Below are positions 34,964 to 45,003 of a DNA stretch of 49,239 nt, one piece after another (positions within the stretch are counted from its first letter, which is position 1; every line of letters begins with the position of its first letter). Origin of the DNA: Hellea sp. (lineage in GTDB: Bacteria > Pseudomonadota > Alphaproteobacteria > Caulobacterales > Maricaulaceae); the NCBI GenBank assembly GCA_020627655.1, contig JAHDGM010000019.1, positions 1 through 49,239 of the forward strand, given 5' to 3'. Below the pieces are notes generated by a model that worked only from the letters and a program-made list of their open reading frames with translations, was not told the DNA's origin and ran no database searches. Position numbers and translations under genes: made by a program.

Positions 34964-35425
34964 ATGTTTTTATCAACCACGACCAATAATTTGGACGCGA
35001 AGGGCCGGATTTCAGTTCCGTCTGATTTTCGCGCCGTGGTTGGTGATGGTGGTTTTGACGGTATTGTTGTGTGGCCTAGTTTCGATGGTGATTACCTTGA
35101 GGGCGGTGGTATTGCCTTGCTTGAAAATTACATGCGGTCACTTGAAACTATGGATCATTACGACGAAGGCAGAATGGCTTTGCAGCGCGCCATTTTTGCT
35201 GAAAGTCGCAAGTTGGCTTTTGATGGGGGTGGTCGTGTGACGCTTCCGAGGGAACTGGCGGATTATGCGGGCCTAAACGGCACGGCGACTTTTGTTGGGC
35301 TGGGGCCTAGATTTGAAATTTGGAATTCGAAAAAATATGAATCACATATTGGTGATGTGCGGCGCTTGGCGCGCGAAAATCGGAACCGCCTTGTTTCGTT
35401 AAAGCGCGCCGGGGGGCAGGCGTGA
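34964..35425 (+). CDS. mraZ: Transcriptional regulator MraZ
   Basis: MraZ is a ring-forming DNA-binding protein that controls the dcw operon. The 153 residues contain two SpoVT/AbrB-like half domains, marked by DAKGRISVPSDFR and DGGGRVTLPRELADYAGL. AGAGGGG gives a good ribosome binding site. It heads the operon and its stop overlaps the rsmH GTG start (GTGA). Binding repeats lie just upstream. Confidence 0.95.
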   Translation: MFLSTTTNNLDAKGRISVPSDFRAVVGDGGFDGIVVWPSFDGDYLEGGGIALLENYMRSLETMDHYDEGRMALQRAIFAESRKLAFDGGGRVTLPRELADYAGLNGTATFVGLGPRFEIWNSKKYESHIGDVRRLARENRNRLVSLKRAGGQA

Positions 35426-36405
35426 AGCATTACCCCGTCATGCTCTCAGAGGTCATGGCGGCTTTGTCGCCTAAAGATGACGAGATTTATGTGGACGGCA
35501 CTTTTGGAAATGGGGGATATACGGAAAGTTTCCTCAAGGCTGCTAATTGCCAGGTTATCGCTTTGGATCAAGATCCTAATGTTACGGGTCGCATCGATGA
35601 GTTGTCGGAAGTTTATGATGGTCGCTTAAGTTTTGTGCAAACGCCCTTTTCAAAAATGGCTAAAGTGTTGACTGGGCAAAAGGTCGATGCAGTCATATTG
35701 GATATCGGTGTCTCCTCTATGCAGCTTGACCAGGCGGAGCGCGGTTTTTCCTTCATGCGGGCGGGCCCGCTTGATATGCGCATGAGGCAGTCAGGCCCTA
35801 CGGCCGCAGATGCAGTCAATAACATGCCGGAAAAAGACCTTGTTCGGATTTTCAAAGTTTACGGCGAAGAGCGCCGCGCGCGCCGGGCGGCGCAGTTTAT
35901 AGTGCGGGCGCGTAAAGAGGGGGCAATATCCACCACGGACTCCCTAGCGGACTTAATGGAGAGGGCGCTTGGGCGCACGGGAAAAATTCATCCGGCGACA
36001 CGTATTTTTCAGGCGCTGCGAATTTTTATTAATGATGAGCTTGGGGAGCTTTATGAGGGCTTATGCGCGGCTGAGCAGATATTGAAGCCTCAGGGGCGTT
36101 TGATTGTTGTCTCATTTCATTCGCTGGAAGATCGCATCGTAAAGAAGTTTCTGCGCCGCCGCTCTGAAAAGCCGTCCACAGGTTCGCGTTACGCGCCTGA
36201 GCTTGAGCAGAAGGCATTTGTTGGTAGTTTTGATATGTCAAAGCGCTCAGCTATTCTACCATTGGCACAGGAAACTTCTGAAAACCCCAGGTCGCGGTCG
36301 GCACGTTTGCGGTGGGCGATCAGGACAGATGCGGCAGCATTTGATAAGGATGAGTCATTATTGCCATCTGTGCCGCGTCTTGAAGATTACGGATGGGCTG
36401 CATGA
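35422..36405 (+). CDS. rsmH: 16S rRNA (cytosine-1402-N4)-methyltransferase
   Basis: RsmH methylates C1402 of 16S rRNA in the decoding centre. The SAM motif is YVDGTFGNGGYTESFL; other family motifs are VILDIGVSSMQLDQAERGFSF, PLDMRM, HPATRIFQALRIFINDELGEL and LIVVSFHSLEDRIVKKFL. It starts with GTG at 35422, overlapping the mraZ stop. Length 327 is normal. The next gene starts by an ATGA overlap. Confidence 0.96.
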   Translation: MKHYPVMLSEVMAALSPKDDEIYVDGTFGNGGYTESFLKAANCQVIALDQDPNVTGRIDELSEVYDGRLSFVQTPFSKMAKVLTGQKVDAVILDIGVSSMQLDQAERGFSFMRAGPLDMRMRQSGPTAADAVNNMPEKDLVRIFKVYGEERRARRAAQFIVRARKEGAISTTDSLADLMERALGRTGKIHPATRIFQALRIFINDELGELYEGLCAAEQILKPQGRLIVVSFHSLEDRIVKKFLRRRSEKPSTGSRYAPELEQKAFVGSFDMSKRSAILPLAQETSENPRSRSARLRWAIRTDAAAFDKDESLLPSVPRLEDYGWAA

Positions 36406-36749
36406 GGGCATATTATCCAGGATATGATGAGAAGACTGGCCGTACGGCAATATTCGTATTGTTTCTTTTAGGGGTTGTTCTGACGGTTGGTCTGTATTTT
36501 GTGAAAACGCGCGCGCAAACCGCCAAGGCTGAGGCGGGTCGGTTAGAGCGCCTTCTACGCGATGAGCAAAATGCGGTGAAGGTTTTGCAGGCGGAGCTTG
36601 CGCATTTAGAAAGCCCTGAACGTCTGGAAGAGCTCGCTATTGCCGAATTAGGTTTGTCCTCAATCAAGGTGGATAGGGTTATCACGGTGTCCGAGTTGTC
36701 TGAAACTTTTCCGTTGCGACGCGAGCCTGAACTAGAGCGTAGTCCATGA
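36402..36749 (+). CDS. ftsL: Cell division protein FtsL (predicted)
   Basis: I choose ATG 36402 (ATGA overlap with rsmH). The 115-residue bitopic protein has one membrane segment (TAIFVLFLLGVVLTVGLYFV) after a short cytoplasmic tail, then a periplasmic coiled coil (QTAKAEAGRLERLLRDEQNAVKVLQAELAHLESPERLEELA). Sequence identity among FtsL proteins is low; position between rsmH and ftsI and this layout support the call. It acts with FtsB and FtsQ to activate FtsWI. Confidence 0.88.
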   Translation: MRAYYPGYDEKTGRTAIFVLFLLGVVLTVGLYFVKTRAQTAKAEAGRLERLLRDEQNAVKVLQAELAHLESPERLEELAIAELGLSSIKVDRVITVSELSETFPLRREPELERSP

Positions 36750-38428
36750 CGGAGTATGGTGATATCGGAGGCCCTGTTCGCCGTCAGTTGAAGATCGCTG
36801 ACAGTGAGTTTGCGGCTGTGTCCGAGGGGCGTATCCGTATCCGAATTGGTGCCGCTATATTTATGTTTGCTTTGATCGTGGCGGTCATTCGTCTGGCTGA
36901 GGTGTCTTTGCTAAGTGGTTCAAAAGGCGGGAGTTTTTACAAATCTAATGAGTTTGTATCACGTGCTAATCTTGTGGATCGTAATGGAGAGCTTCTGGCG
37001 ACGACCCTTGAAACATATAGTCTTTATGCGCGGTCTAAATATATCTGGAATGCGGGTGAGACATCGCAGCAATTAGCATCTGTGTTTCCGGATATGTCTA
37101 GTGAGGCGATTCTTAACCGATTATCTCGCAAAGGTGATCAGCTTTTAATTCGCAGAGGTCTTACGCCTAAAGAAAAGCAGGCTGTGTTTCACTTGGGATT
37201 GCCCGGGATGGTTTTTCAAGCAGAGCCGCAGCGTGTATATCCGCGCGGAGCGCTCGCAGCGCATATTGTTGGGTTTACGGATGTAGATATGAAGGGCATT
37301 GCTGGAGCGGAGCGAGCTTTCGAAGAAGACTTATCTCAAGAAAACGCACCTGCAATGACTCTGTCAGTCGATCTGCGAGTTCAAAATGCGGTGGCGGATG
37401 AGCTGCAAAAGTCTTTAGTGCATTTTAAGGCTGATACTGGCGCTGCTATCGTTATGGATGTTCGCAGTGGTGAAATTCTCGCAATGGCGTCATTGCCCAA
37501 TTATGATCCGAACCGACCCGACACATCTTTGCCGCAAAACCTCTATAATCATGCCTCAATGTCGACTTATGAGCTTGGCTCAGTATTTAAACCCATCACC
37601 ATGGCGATGGCTCTGGAAGAAGGTGTGACTAATTTGACCGAGAAATTCCCCGTGCAAAATCCTTTGAAAGTTCGTGATAAGTTTATCCGGGATGATCATC
37701 CCAGCAAAACGCCCATGGCGATGCCTGAAATTTTGGCCGAAAGTTCAAACCGCGGGACTGCAATGATGGCTCTGCGGGTCGGGGGCGTGCAGCAACAGGC
37801 GTTTTTGAAGGAGCTCGGTCTCATGGACAGGGTGCCGATTGAATTAGTTGAGAGCGCCGCGCCGCAAGTTCAGCGTGAATGGCAGGATATCACCACAGTT
37901 ACAGTGTCTTATGGGCACGGTATTTCTGTAACACCGCTCGCATTGACAACAGCTATTGCAGCTTTGGTCAATGGCGGCGAATATGTAAAGCCGACGCTGC
38001 GCAAGCGAGATAGCGTTAATCCCGTTGAGAAGCGCCGCGTTATTACGAGGCAAACATCTGAAACTGTGCAAGATCTCATGCGCTATGTGGCAACACATGG
38101 TACTGGCAGAAATGCACGGGTCAAAGGATATGCTGTTATGGGTAAAACCGGCACAGCGGATAAGCCTTCAGTTGATGGATATGATGAACGGCGTCTTGTT
38201 TCATCTTTTATAGCAGCATTTCCATATGATGACCCTGCCTATGTTGTATTTGTGACCTTTGATGAGCCAAAGGCGGTTGAGGGGACTTATGGGTATGCGA
38301 CAGCGGGGTGGAACGCTGCGCCGACAACAGGGCGTATCATTGAGCGCATTGCGCCCATGTTAGGCGTGAGGCGGGACCCTGGACCGGCGACTCAAAGCCC
38401 ATTTTCTGGCGGGAGAGCAATGCGATGA
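36746..38428 (+). CDS. ftsI: Septal peptidoglycan transpeptidase FtsI (PBP3)
   Basis: FtsI crosslinks septal peptidoglycan with FtsW. The 560-residue class B PBP has a short cytoplasmic tail, one membrane helix around residues 34-52, a pedestal domain (LVDRNGELLATTL) and a transpeptidase domain with catalytic S279-V-F-K282, S336-S-N338 and K470-T-G472. Its ATG overlaps ftsL as ATGA and its stop overlaps murE. The protein looks complete. Confidence 0.96.
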   Translation: MTEYGDIGGPVRRQLKIADSEFAAVSEGRIRIRIGAAIFMFALIVAVIRLAEVSLLSGSKGGSFYKSNEFVSRANLVDRNGELLATTLETYSLYARSKYIWNAGETSQQLASVFPDMSSEAILNRLSRKGDQLLIRRGLTPKEKQAVFHLGLPGMVFQAEPQRVYPRGALAAHIVGFTDVDMKGIAGAERAFEEDLSQENAPAMTLSVDLRVQNAVADELQKSLVHFKADTGAAIVMDVRSGEILAMASLPNYDPNRPDTSLPQNLYNHASMSTYELGSVFKPITMAMALEEGVTNLTEKFPVQNPLKVRDKFIRDDHPSKTPMAMPEILAESSNRGTAMMALRVGGVQQQAFLKELGLMDRVPIELVESAAPQVQREWQDITTVTVSYGHGISVTPLALTTAIAALVNGGEYVKPTLRKRDSVNPVEKRRVITRQTSETVQDLMRYVATHGTGRNARVKGYAVMGKTGTADKPSVDGYDERRLVSSFIAAFPYDDPAYVVFVTFDEPKAVEGTYGYATAGWNAAPTTGRIIERIAPMLGVRRDPGPATQSPFSGGRAMR

Positions 38429-39861
38429 TGCTTTCTAAACTCATAGCGCCGCTTAGTCATACAGGCCGGAATGTTAATATCACCGAATTGTCTTGTGATA
38501 GCCGGACTGTAAGTGACGGTACGCTGTTCGCTGCTTTGCCCGGGACAGTCGCTGATGGCAGAGATTATATTGAAAATGCGATCGAAAATGGGGCTTCGGC
38601 TATTCTGTCAACTCCGAATTTGCCGCTGGATATGCCCTATGTGGCGAGTGAAAATCCGCGGCTGACCTATTCAAGATTGGCGAGCCGTCTTTATAGAGGT
38701 CAGCCCGAAACTTTAGTCGCTATGACTGGAACGAATGGTAAAAGCTCGACTGTAGAATTTTTACGTCAAATCTGGACTTATTCGGGCCTGAAAGCCGCGT
38801 GTTTCGGAACGCTGGGCGTTAGTTATGATGGCGGTTACATACCGCTTCATCACACAACGCCAGACGCTGTCGTTTTGCACCAGACATTATCCAAGCTCAA
38901 AGACATGGGTATTACACATGTAGCTATGGAGGCTTCCAGTCATGGCTTGAAGCAATACCGTCTGGATAGTGTGGATGTTACGGCTTCTGGATTCTCAAAC
39001 CTGACACAGGATCATTTTGACTATCATCCTGACGTTGAGGATTATTTTGGAGCCAAGGCGCGCTTATTCACAGAGCTTACCCCAGCAGATGCGCCGGTCG
39101 TTATTAATGTCAATGATGAGTACGGGCAGAAGCTAGCAAAGACTTGTGAGGCTCGTGGTCAGAAGGTTATTCGCGCGGGCTGGGCCGGTGAGGATATTCG
39201 CATTGATGAGGTAATGCCAAAATCCGCTAGTCAGAAAATTGACCTGATTGTCAGTGGTCGCCGCTATAAGGTCGAGCTGCCTTTAGTCGGCGAGTTTCAG
39301 GTTCTAAATGCTGTGGCGGCTTTAGGTCTCGCTCTGGAAACGGGGGTTGCTACTGATGTGGCTGTTGAGGCCTTAGGGCATCTTACGGGTGTGGCAGGAC
39401 GACTTGAAATGGCCGGACGAACTAAAGACGGCGCGCCTATACTTGTTGATTTTGCTCACACTGAAGACGGCCTGGACAAATTATTACGCAGTGTACGCCC
39501 TCATACGATGGGCCGAATGATAGTTGTTTTTGGCTGCGGCGGAGATCGTGATCCAGTGAAGCGTCCTAAAATGGGTGCTATGGCAGCTAAGCTGGCTGAT
39601 CATGTTATCGTGACAGACGACAATCCAAGAACGGAAAATGCCGCCGCTATTCGCAAAGCCGTTTTGAAAGGCTGCCCTGGCGCTGAAGAAATTGGCGACA
39701 GGGCGGCGGCTATCAGGCACGGTATTTCGCTATTGGGGGCTAAAGACTGCTTGATTATTGCCGGAAAAGGTCATGAGCAGGGCCAGATTATTGGCGATAA
39801 AGTCATCCCGTTTTCAGATGTAAATCAGGTCAAGCAAGCATTGATGGAGATAGCGGCATGA
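38425..39861 (+). CDS. murE: UDP-MurNAc-tripeptide synthetase
   Basis: MurE adds the third residue to the stem peptide in the cytoplasm. The 478 residues show the ATP loop AMTGTNGKSSTVEF (about 100-113), EASSHGLKQYRLD, NLTQDHFDYH, VDFAHTEDGLDKLL, and VTDDNPRTEN. The DNPR motif is the specificity loop for meso-diaminopimelate, so the wall is predicted to be DAP-type. Coupled by ATGA overlaps on both sides. Confidence 0.96.
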   Translation: MMLSKLIAPLSHTGRNVNITELSCDSRTVSDGTLFAALPGTVADGRDYIENAIENGASAILSTPNLPLDMPYVASENPRLTYSRLASRLYRGQPETLVAMTGTNGKSSTVEFLRQIWTYSGLKAACFGTLGVSYDGGYIPLHHTTPDAVVLHQTLSKLKDMGITHVAMEASSHGLKQYRLDSVDVTASGFSNLTQDHFDYHPDVEDYFGAKARLFTELTPADAPVVINVNDEYGQKLAKTCEARGQKVIRAGWAGEDIRIDEVMPKSASQKIDLIVSGRRYKVELPLVGEFQVLNAVAALGLALETGVATDVAVEALGHLTGVAGRLEMAGRTKDGAPILVDFAHTEDGLDKLLRSVRPHTMGRMIVVFGCGGDRDPVKRPKMGAMAAKLADHVIVTDDNPRTENAAAIRKAVLKGCPGAEEIGDRAAAIRHGISLLGAKDCLIIAGKGHEQGQIIGDKVIPFSDVNQVKQALMEIAA

Positions 39862-41243
39862 GGCAGCTTTGGACTTCGGAAGATGCCGCTAAGGCAACAG
39901 GGGGAGCCTCAAAGGGCAATTGGACAATTAGCGGTCTGTCTATTGATACGCGCAGCTTGCAATGGGGCGACTTATTTGTACCGCTTAAAGATGCCCGTGA
40001 TGGGCATGATTTTATTCCTCAAGCCCGCGCAGCGGGAGCCGGTGCTGTGATTTCTGAAAACCCTAATGAGCAAGCTCCTGCATTGATTGTCAAAGATAGT
40101 TTGCAGGCAATGCGTGATCTGGCCATTGCGGCGCGAGTGAGATCGCAGGCCAAGCGCATAGCCGTGACCGGCAGTGTTGGAAAAACCAGCCTTAAGGAAG
40201 CCATATCCGCCATATGCGCCGCCTCAGGGTCTACCCATAAGTCTCTGAAATCTTTTAATAATCATTGGGGCGTTCCATTGACATTAGCTACCATGCCGGC
40301 CGACACCAATTATGGTGTCTTTGAAGTTGGGATGAATCATGCTGGCGAGTTATCAGACTTATCGCCGCTGATATCGCCTCATGTCGCCGTCATTACAAAA
40401 ATTGCGCCCGCTCATTTAGCGCATTTCGAGAATGTGGATGCAATTGCGGCGGCTAAGGCTGAAGTGTTCGATGGCCTGATTGAGGCCGGTATCGCAGTAT
40501 TGAATCGCGATGATAGTTATTTCGATTTTCTAGCAAGCAAAGCTGCTTCGAAAGATGCGAAAATCATTAGCTTTGGTGAACATGAAGATGCCGATATTCG
40601 TATTTTAAATGCTGTTGCAGCGCCTGGAGACTTAAGGGCGACTTTGGAGATTTCTGGAGTTGAGTATAAGCTACACCTTCCGCTTGATGGTATGCACTGG
40701 ATACAAAATGCAGCCTGCGCCATAGCGGCCACGCAAGCCATAGGGATTGATATTGAAACGGCCTTAAAAGCATTGTCCGGCTTCAGGGCATTGCCCGGCC
40801 GAGGTGAGGCTGTGGATGTTAAACTCGACGGTAAAATATTCACCCTGATTGACGATAGTTATAATGCCAATCCAGAGTCCATGAAGGCTGCTATTTCCAC
40901 GCTTTCATCAAGGGCTAATGGCCGCAAAATTGCGGTGCTTGGCGACATGTTTGAACTAGGCAAAGACGAATTGGAATTACATGCTGCTTTGGCGGGGCCG
41001 TTGGAAGCAGCGGGCGTATCTCGCGTGATCGTTCTTGGAGAATGTATGCGTTCGCTAAAAGGCGCGCTGCCGCGTGAAATGCGCGGAGCCTGGTGTCGTG
41101 ACTGGTCTGGCGCTCTCGCGGCTTTGAGAAATGAACTGCAAGACGGGGATACCGTTTTGATTAAAGGATCTAATGCGACCGGGTTAGGGCACTTAGTTGC
41201 CGCTATCCGAAAAGAACAAAAAGGAGTCGCCGATGTTTTATGA
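39858..41243 (+). CDS. murF: UDP-MurNAc-pentapeptide synthetase
   Basis: MurF attaches D-Ala-D-Ala to the tripeptide. The 461-residue Mur ligase has the ATP loop [13 protein letters not shown] (103-115), [27 protein letters not shown], and [15 protein letters not shown]. It takes D-Ala-D-Ala made by the Ddl encoded at the end of the window. The 3' end overlaps the mraY start by 11 bases. Confidence 0.96.
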   Translation: MRQLWTSEDAAKATGGASKGNWTISGLSIDTRSLQWGDLFVPLKDARDGHDFIPQARAAGAGAVISENPNEQAPALIVKDSLQAMRDLAIAARVRSQAKRIAVTGSVGKTSLKEAISAICAASGSTHKSLKSFNNHWGVPLTLATMPADTNYGVFEVGMNHAGELSDLSPLISPHVAVITKIAPAHLAHFENVDAIAAAKAEVFDGLIEAGIAVLNRDDSYFDFLASKAASKDAKIISFGEHEDADIRILNAVAAPGDLRATLEISGVEYKLHLPLDGMHWIQNAACAIAATQAIGIDIETALKALSGFRALPGRGEAVDVKLDGKIFTLIDDSYNANPESMKAAISTLSSRANGRKIAVLGDMFELGKDELELHAALAGPLEAAGVSRVIVLGECMRSLKGALPREMRGAWCRDWSGALAALRNELQDGDTVLIKGSNATGLGHLVAAIRKEQKGVADVL

Positions 41244-42339
41244 GTGGCTAGCCCCAATGGCTGAGGACTTTCAGTTATTTAATCTATTTAATTATATTAC
41301 ATTTCGGGTAGGGGGCGCCTTGATGACGTCTCTGTTGATTGCTTTTATCCTAGGGCCGCGCATGATCAATATGCTGCGCATGAAACAGGGCAAGGGACAG
41401 CCTATTCGTGAAGACGGTCCTGAAAGTCATATTATTCAAAAAGCAGGTACGCCTACAATGGGCGGCTTATTGATTTTACTTTCAATTGTAGTCTCGACTC
41501 TGCTGTGGGGGAATTTACGCAGTCCGTTTTTATGGACGGTGTTTTTAGTTACGGTCTCTTTTGGGGCAATAGGGTTTTATGATGATTATTTAAAAGTTTC
41601 CCGGCAAAACCCCAAAGGATTTAGCGGTAAAATAAAGCTCATCCTTGAATTTGCGATTGCGGCTTTTGCCGTTTACATTCTGACTCAGGCGTTTGAACCT
41701 AAAGCTGGCACGGCGCCGGGCTTTGAAACTGGGTTGGCGATTCCCCTACTTAAAGAATATTGGATCAATCTCGGTGTGTTCTTTATTCCCTTCGGCTGTT
41801 TGGTGATCGTTGGGGCTGCCAATGCCGTAAACCTCACGGACGGACTTGATGGTTTAGCTATTGTGCCGGTTATGATCGCCAGTATGAGCCTGGCTTTAAT
41901 TGCCTATCTGGTTGGGAACTATAATTTCAGTGAATATCTAGGCGTGCCTTTTGTCAAAGGGGGCGCAGAAGTCACAATATTCTTAGGGGCAATAGTGGGA
42001 GCGGGACTGGGCTTTCTTTGGTATAATGCTCCGCCTGCGATGGTGTTTATGGGGGATACGGGATCATTGGCGCTGGGGGGCGCTTTGGGTTCCACGGCGG
42101 TGGCTATTAAGCATGAAATAGTGCTCGCCATTATAGGGGGATTATTTGTCTTGGAGGCAGTATCCGTAATTGTACAGGTCGCGTCTTTCAAACTGACCGG
42201 TAAGCGGGTGTTTCGCATGGCCCCCATTCATCATCATTATGAAAAGAAGGGCTGGGCTGAGCCTACAATTGTTATCCGGTTTTGGATCATTGCGATTGTA
42301 TTGGCGCTCATCGGGCTTTCGACTTTGAAACTGCGGTAA
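41233..42339 (+). CDS. mraY: Phospho-MurNAc-pentapeptide transferase
   Basis: MraY makes lipid I by moving phospho-MurNAc-pentapeptide to undecaprenyl phosphate. ATG 41233 has AAGGAG upstream; an earlier in-frame ATG lies inside murF. The 368-residue polytopic protein shows [47 protein letters not shown] and [12 protein letters not shown], including the Asp pairs that bind magnesium. About ten membrane helices are expected. Confidence 0.96.
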   Translation: MFYEWLAPMAEDFQLFNLFNYITFRVGGALMTSLLIAFILGPRMINMLRMKQGKGQPIREDGPESHIIQKAGTPTMGGLLILLSIVVSTLLWGNLRSPFLWTVFLVTVSFGAIGFYDDYLKVSRQNPKGFSGKIKLILEFAIAAFAVYILTQAFEPKAGTAPGFETGLAIPLLKEYWINLGVFFIPFGCLVIVGAANAVNLTDGLDGLAIVPVMIASMSLALIAYLVGNYNFSEYLGVPFVKGGAEVTIFLGAIVGAGLGFLWYNAPPAMVFMGDTGSLALGGALGSTAVAIKHEIVLAIIGGLFVLEAVSVIVQVASFKLTGKRVFRMAPIHHHYEKKGWAEPTIVIRFWIIAIVLALIGLSTLKLR

Positions 42340-42343
42340 AATT

Positions 42344-43789
42344 ATGATCAAGGCTGGAACATTTAAAGGTAAAACTATTGCGGTCTTCGGATTGGGACGC
42401 ACGGGTATTTCTACGGCGCTTTCTCTGAAGTCGGGCGGGGCGAAAGTCCATGCATGGGACGATAACTCGGAAACCGTGGAGCGAGCGAAGGAACAGGGTG
42501 TCCCCGTTACAGATCTCAGAGATGCGGACTGGTCTAAATTTGATGAAATCGTGCTTTCACCGGGTGTTCCGGATAATTTACCAAAGCCGCATTGGACAGC
42601 CGTCAAAGCACGTGAATTCGATGTGCCAATTATCTCTGATATTGAAATATTTGCGCGCGAGGTTATGGGCCGTGCTGAGGAAAACCGTCCCAAGATTATC
42701 GCTATTACCGGGACGAATGGAAAATCAACAACGACGGCCCTTATCGGACATATTCTAAGGGCGTGTGGTAAGGATGCTCAAATTGGCGGCAATATCGGAC
42801 GCGGTGTTCTTGACCTGGACCGGATGCATAAAGGAACCTATTATGTCCTTGAACTCTCCTCATATCAGCTAGAGCGCACAAATTCATTGTGCGCCAATGC
42901 AGCGGTTTTTTTAAACTTGACGCCGGACCACCTTGAGCGTCACGGGGATATGGATCGCTATGAAGCTGCTAAGCGCCGGATATTTTTGAACCAAACGGAA
43001 GATGATACAGTGGTCATCGGTGTGGATAACCCTGAAGGGCGGCGCATTTGCTCAGAGCTTAAAGTTTCCAATGGTCGCCGTATTGTCCCAATTTCAGGGC
43101 GCAAATCGCTGGGCTTTGGGGTGTGTGCTATCAAAGGCAAGCTCTACTGCAATCAAAAAGATAAAGTTGTCGAAGTTGCAAATCTGAACAAAGCACAGGC
43201 TTTGGAAGGTATGCATAACTGGCAGAACGCTGCGGCCGCTTATGCTGCCGTCAGGTCATTAGGGATTAATCCGCAAGCCATTGGTGATGCCATTCTGAGT
43301 TTTCCAGGGCTTGCTCACCGTATGGAAACTGTCGCCAAAATCGTTAAAGTTCGTTTTGTTAATGACAGTAAGGCCACCAATGCTGATGCTGCCAAGCAGG
43401 CGCTGACGGCCTATAATGATATTTTCTGGATCGCTGGAGGCGAGGCGAAATCTGAGGGTATCGACCCACTGGAGCCTCTGTTTAAGAATGTTCGCAAGTC
43501 CTATTTGATTGGAGAGGCGGGCCCAAGATTTCATAAAACATTGAGTAAGGCCAAAGTAGATAATAAAATTTCCGGCACGCTGGAAATGGCAGTGCTTTGC
43601 GCCCTACGGGATGCTTTAAACTCAGACGCAAAAAATCCCATAGTTTTATTATCACCAGCTTGTGCAAGTTTTGACCAATTTAAAAATTTCGAAGTCAGAG
43701 GGGATGCCTTTAGAACTCAGGTCCAGCAGCTTGACGAAATGTTCCAACGGGAAAAAGAAACCATGGCAAAGCGGGGGAGCGCCGCTTGA
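42344..43789 (+). CDS. murD: UDP-MurNAc-L-Ala-D-Glu ligase
   Basis: MurD adds D-Glu to UDP-MurNAc-L-Ala. The 481 residues begin with a UDP-binding Rossmann-like fold (TIAVFGLGRTGIS), carry the ATP loop ITGTNGKSTTTAL (121-133), ELSSYQLE, NLTPDHLERHGDMDRYEAAK and a C-terminal FVNDSKATNADAA and SPACASFDQF. It starts four bases after mraY. The stop overlaps the TTG start of ftsW. Confidence 0.96.
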   Translation: MIKAGTFKGKTIAVFGLGRTGISTALSLKSGGAKVHAWDDNSETVERAKEQGVPVTDLRDADWSKFDEIVLSPGVPDNLPKPHWTAVKAREFDVPIISDIEIFAREVMGRAEENRPKIIAITGTNGKSTTTALIGHILRACGKDAQIGGNIGRGVLDLDRMHKGTYYVLELSSYQLERTNSLCANAAVFLNLTPDHLERHGDMDRYEAAKRRIFLNQTEDDTVVIGVDNPEGRRICSELKVSNGRRIVPISGRKSLGFGVCAIKGKLYCNQKDKVVEVANLNKAQALEGMHNWQNAAAAYAAVRSLGINPQAIGDAILSFPGLAHRMETVAKIVKVRFVNDSKATNADAAKQALTAYNDIFWIAGGEAKSEGIDPLEPLFKNVRKSYLIGEAGPRFHKTLSKAKVDNKISGTLEMAVLCALRDALNSDAKNPIVLLSPACASFDQFKNFEVRGDAFRTQVQQLDEMFQREKETMAKRGSAA

Positions 43790-44928
43790 TTACGCGGACT
43801 ATATCGGCTGCCCGCACGGACCGTTCTCCGCTTTATGAATGGTGGCGCAGTGTCGACCATATATCCCTTGCATTTTTTGTCTGTCTTCTTGGCACCGGGT
43901 TAATCTTGTCTATGGCGGCGTCGCCAGCGGCAGCAGCACGTATGAGTGTGGATAACCCATTTCACTTTTTATATCGGCATGCGGTTTTTGTGTTGATGGG
44001 CTTTGGCGGCGCGGCAGTTCTTTCTTTTTTCACAACTGTAAATGCGCGGCGCATAGCAGTATTGGCTTTGCTGGGATGTTTTGTGCTCTTGGTTATGGTG
44101 AAATTTGCCGGACATGAAGTTAAAGGAGCGCAGCGATGGTTGCGTATTGGGGGATTCTCTTTGCAGCCTTCAGAATTTGCCAAGCCGGCTTTCATAGTTT
44201 TTGCAGCGTGGATGTTTTCTGTTCAAAAACGTGACCCAAATGTGCCGACAGTGCCTATTGTTTTTGCTGCCTATTTGCTGCTCGTTTTCTTTCTCATCCA
44301 ACAGCCGGACTTTGGTCAGTCCTTCCTGCTAACGCTTTGTTTTGCAGCGGTGTTTTTCTTTGCAGGGCTGTCTTTGGGCTGGATGTTGTTCCTGATGATC
44401 GGATCGGGAATAGCGGCTTTTATAGCTTATATTTTTATGCCGCATGTACAGGCCCGCATTCAAAGGTTTTTAAGCCCGGCAGGGGATGATAATTATCAGA
44501 CAGAGCGCGCATTAGAGGCCATTAGCAGCGGCGGTTTTTTTGGCCGGGGACCGGGTGAGGGTGATGTAAAATACTCACTGCCGGATGGGCATACGGATTT
44601 CATTTTTGCCGTAACAGTTGAAGAGTTCGGATTTTTAATCTCGGTCTTTATTATCGTATTGTTGGCGGGTTTTGTTATTCGGTCCTTCCGTAATGCGCTC
44701 AAACTCAATGACTATTTTTGTCAGTTAGCCGTAGCTGGTCTTGCGACAATGATCGGTATGCAGACGATCATCAATCTGTTTGTGAATCTGAATATGGCAC
44801 CGCCAAAAGGTATGACATTGCCCTTTATCTCTTATGGGGGGTCTTCCATGTTGGCGTTGTGTTTTACGGCAGGCCTTATATTAGCCTTTACGCGTCGCCG
44901 TCCCGGCGCATATGGTTTTGGGGACTAA
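43786..44928 (+). CDS. ftsW: Septal peptidoglycan glycosyltransferase FtsW
   Basis: FtsW is the SEDS-family polymerase that pairs with FtsI. It starts with TTG at 43786, overlapping the murD stop (TTGA), with GGGGGAG as ribosome binding site. The 380 residues carry about ten membrane helices, the motifs GAQRWLRIGGFSLQPSEFAKPAF and PPKGMTLPFISYGGSSML. The rare TTG start with overlap may limit its level relative to MurD. Confidence 0.95.
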   Translation: MITRTISAARTDRSPLYEWWRSVDHISLAFFVCLLGTGLILSMAASPAAAARMSVDNPFHFLYRHAVFVLMGFGGAAVLSFFTTVNARRIAVLALLGCFVLLVMVKFAGHEVKGAQRWLRIGGFSLQPSEFAKPAFIVFAAWMFSVQKRDPNVPTVPIVFAAYLLLVFFLIQQPDFGQSFLLTLCFAAVFFFAGLSLGWMLFLMIGSGIAAFIAYIFMPHVQARIQRFLSPAGDDNYQTERALEAISSGGFFGRGPGEGDVKYSLPDGHTDFIFAVTVEEFGFLISVFIIVLLAGFVIRSFRNALKLNDYFCQLAVAGLATMIGMQTIINLFVNLNMAPPKGMTLPFISYGGSSMLALCFTAGLILAFTRRRPGAYGFGD

Positions 44929-45003
44929 AAAGATACCTCAATTTTGCCTAGATAGTGCCTATTTCTAATCTTAAGGCCAAACTGGATTATATTCGGAGAT
45001 ATT

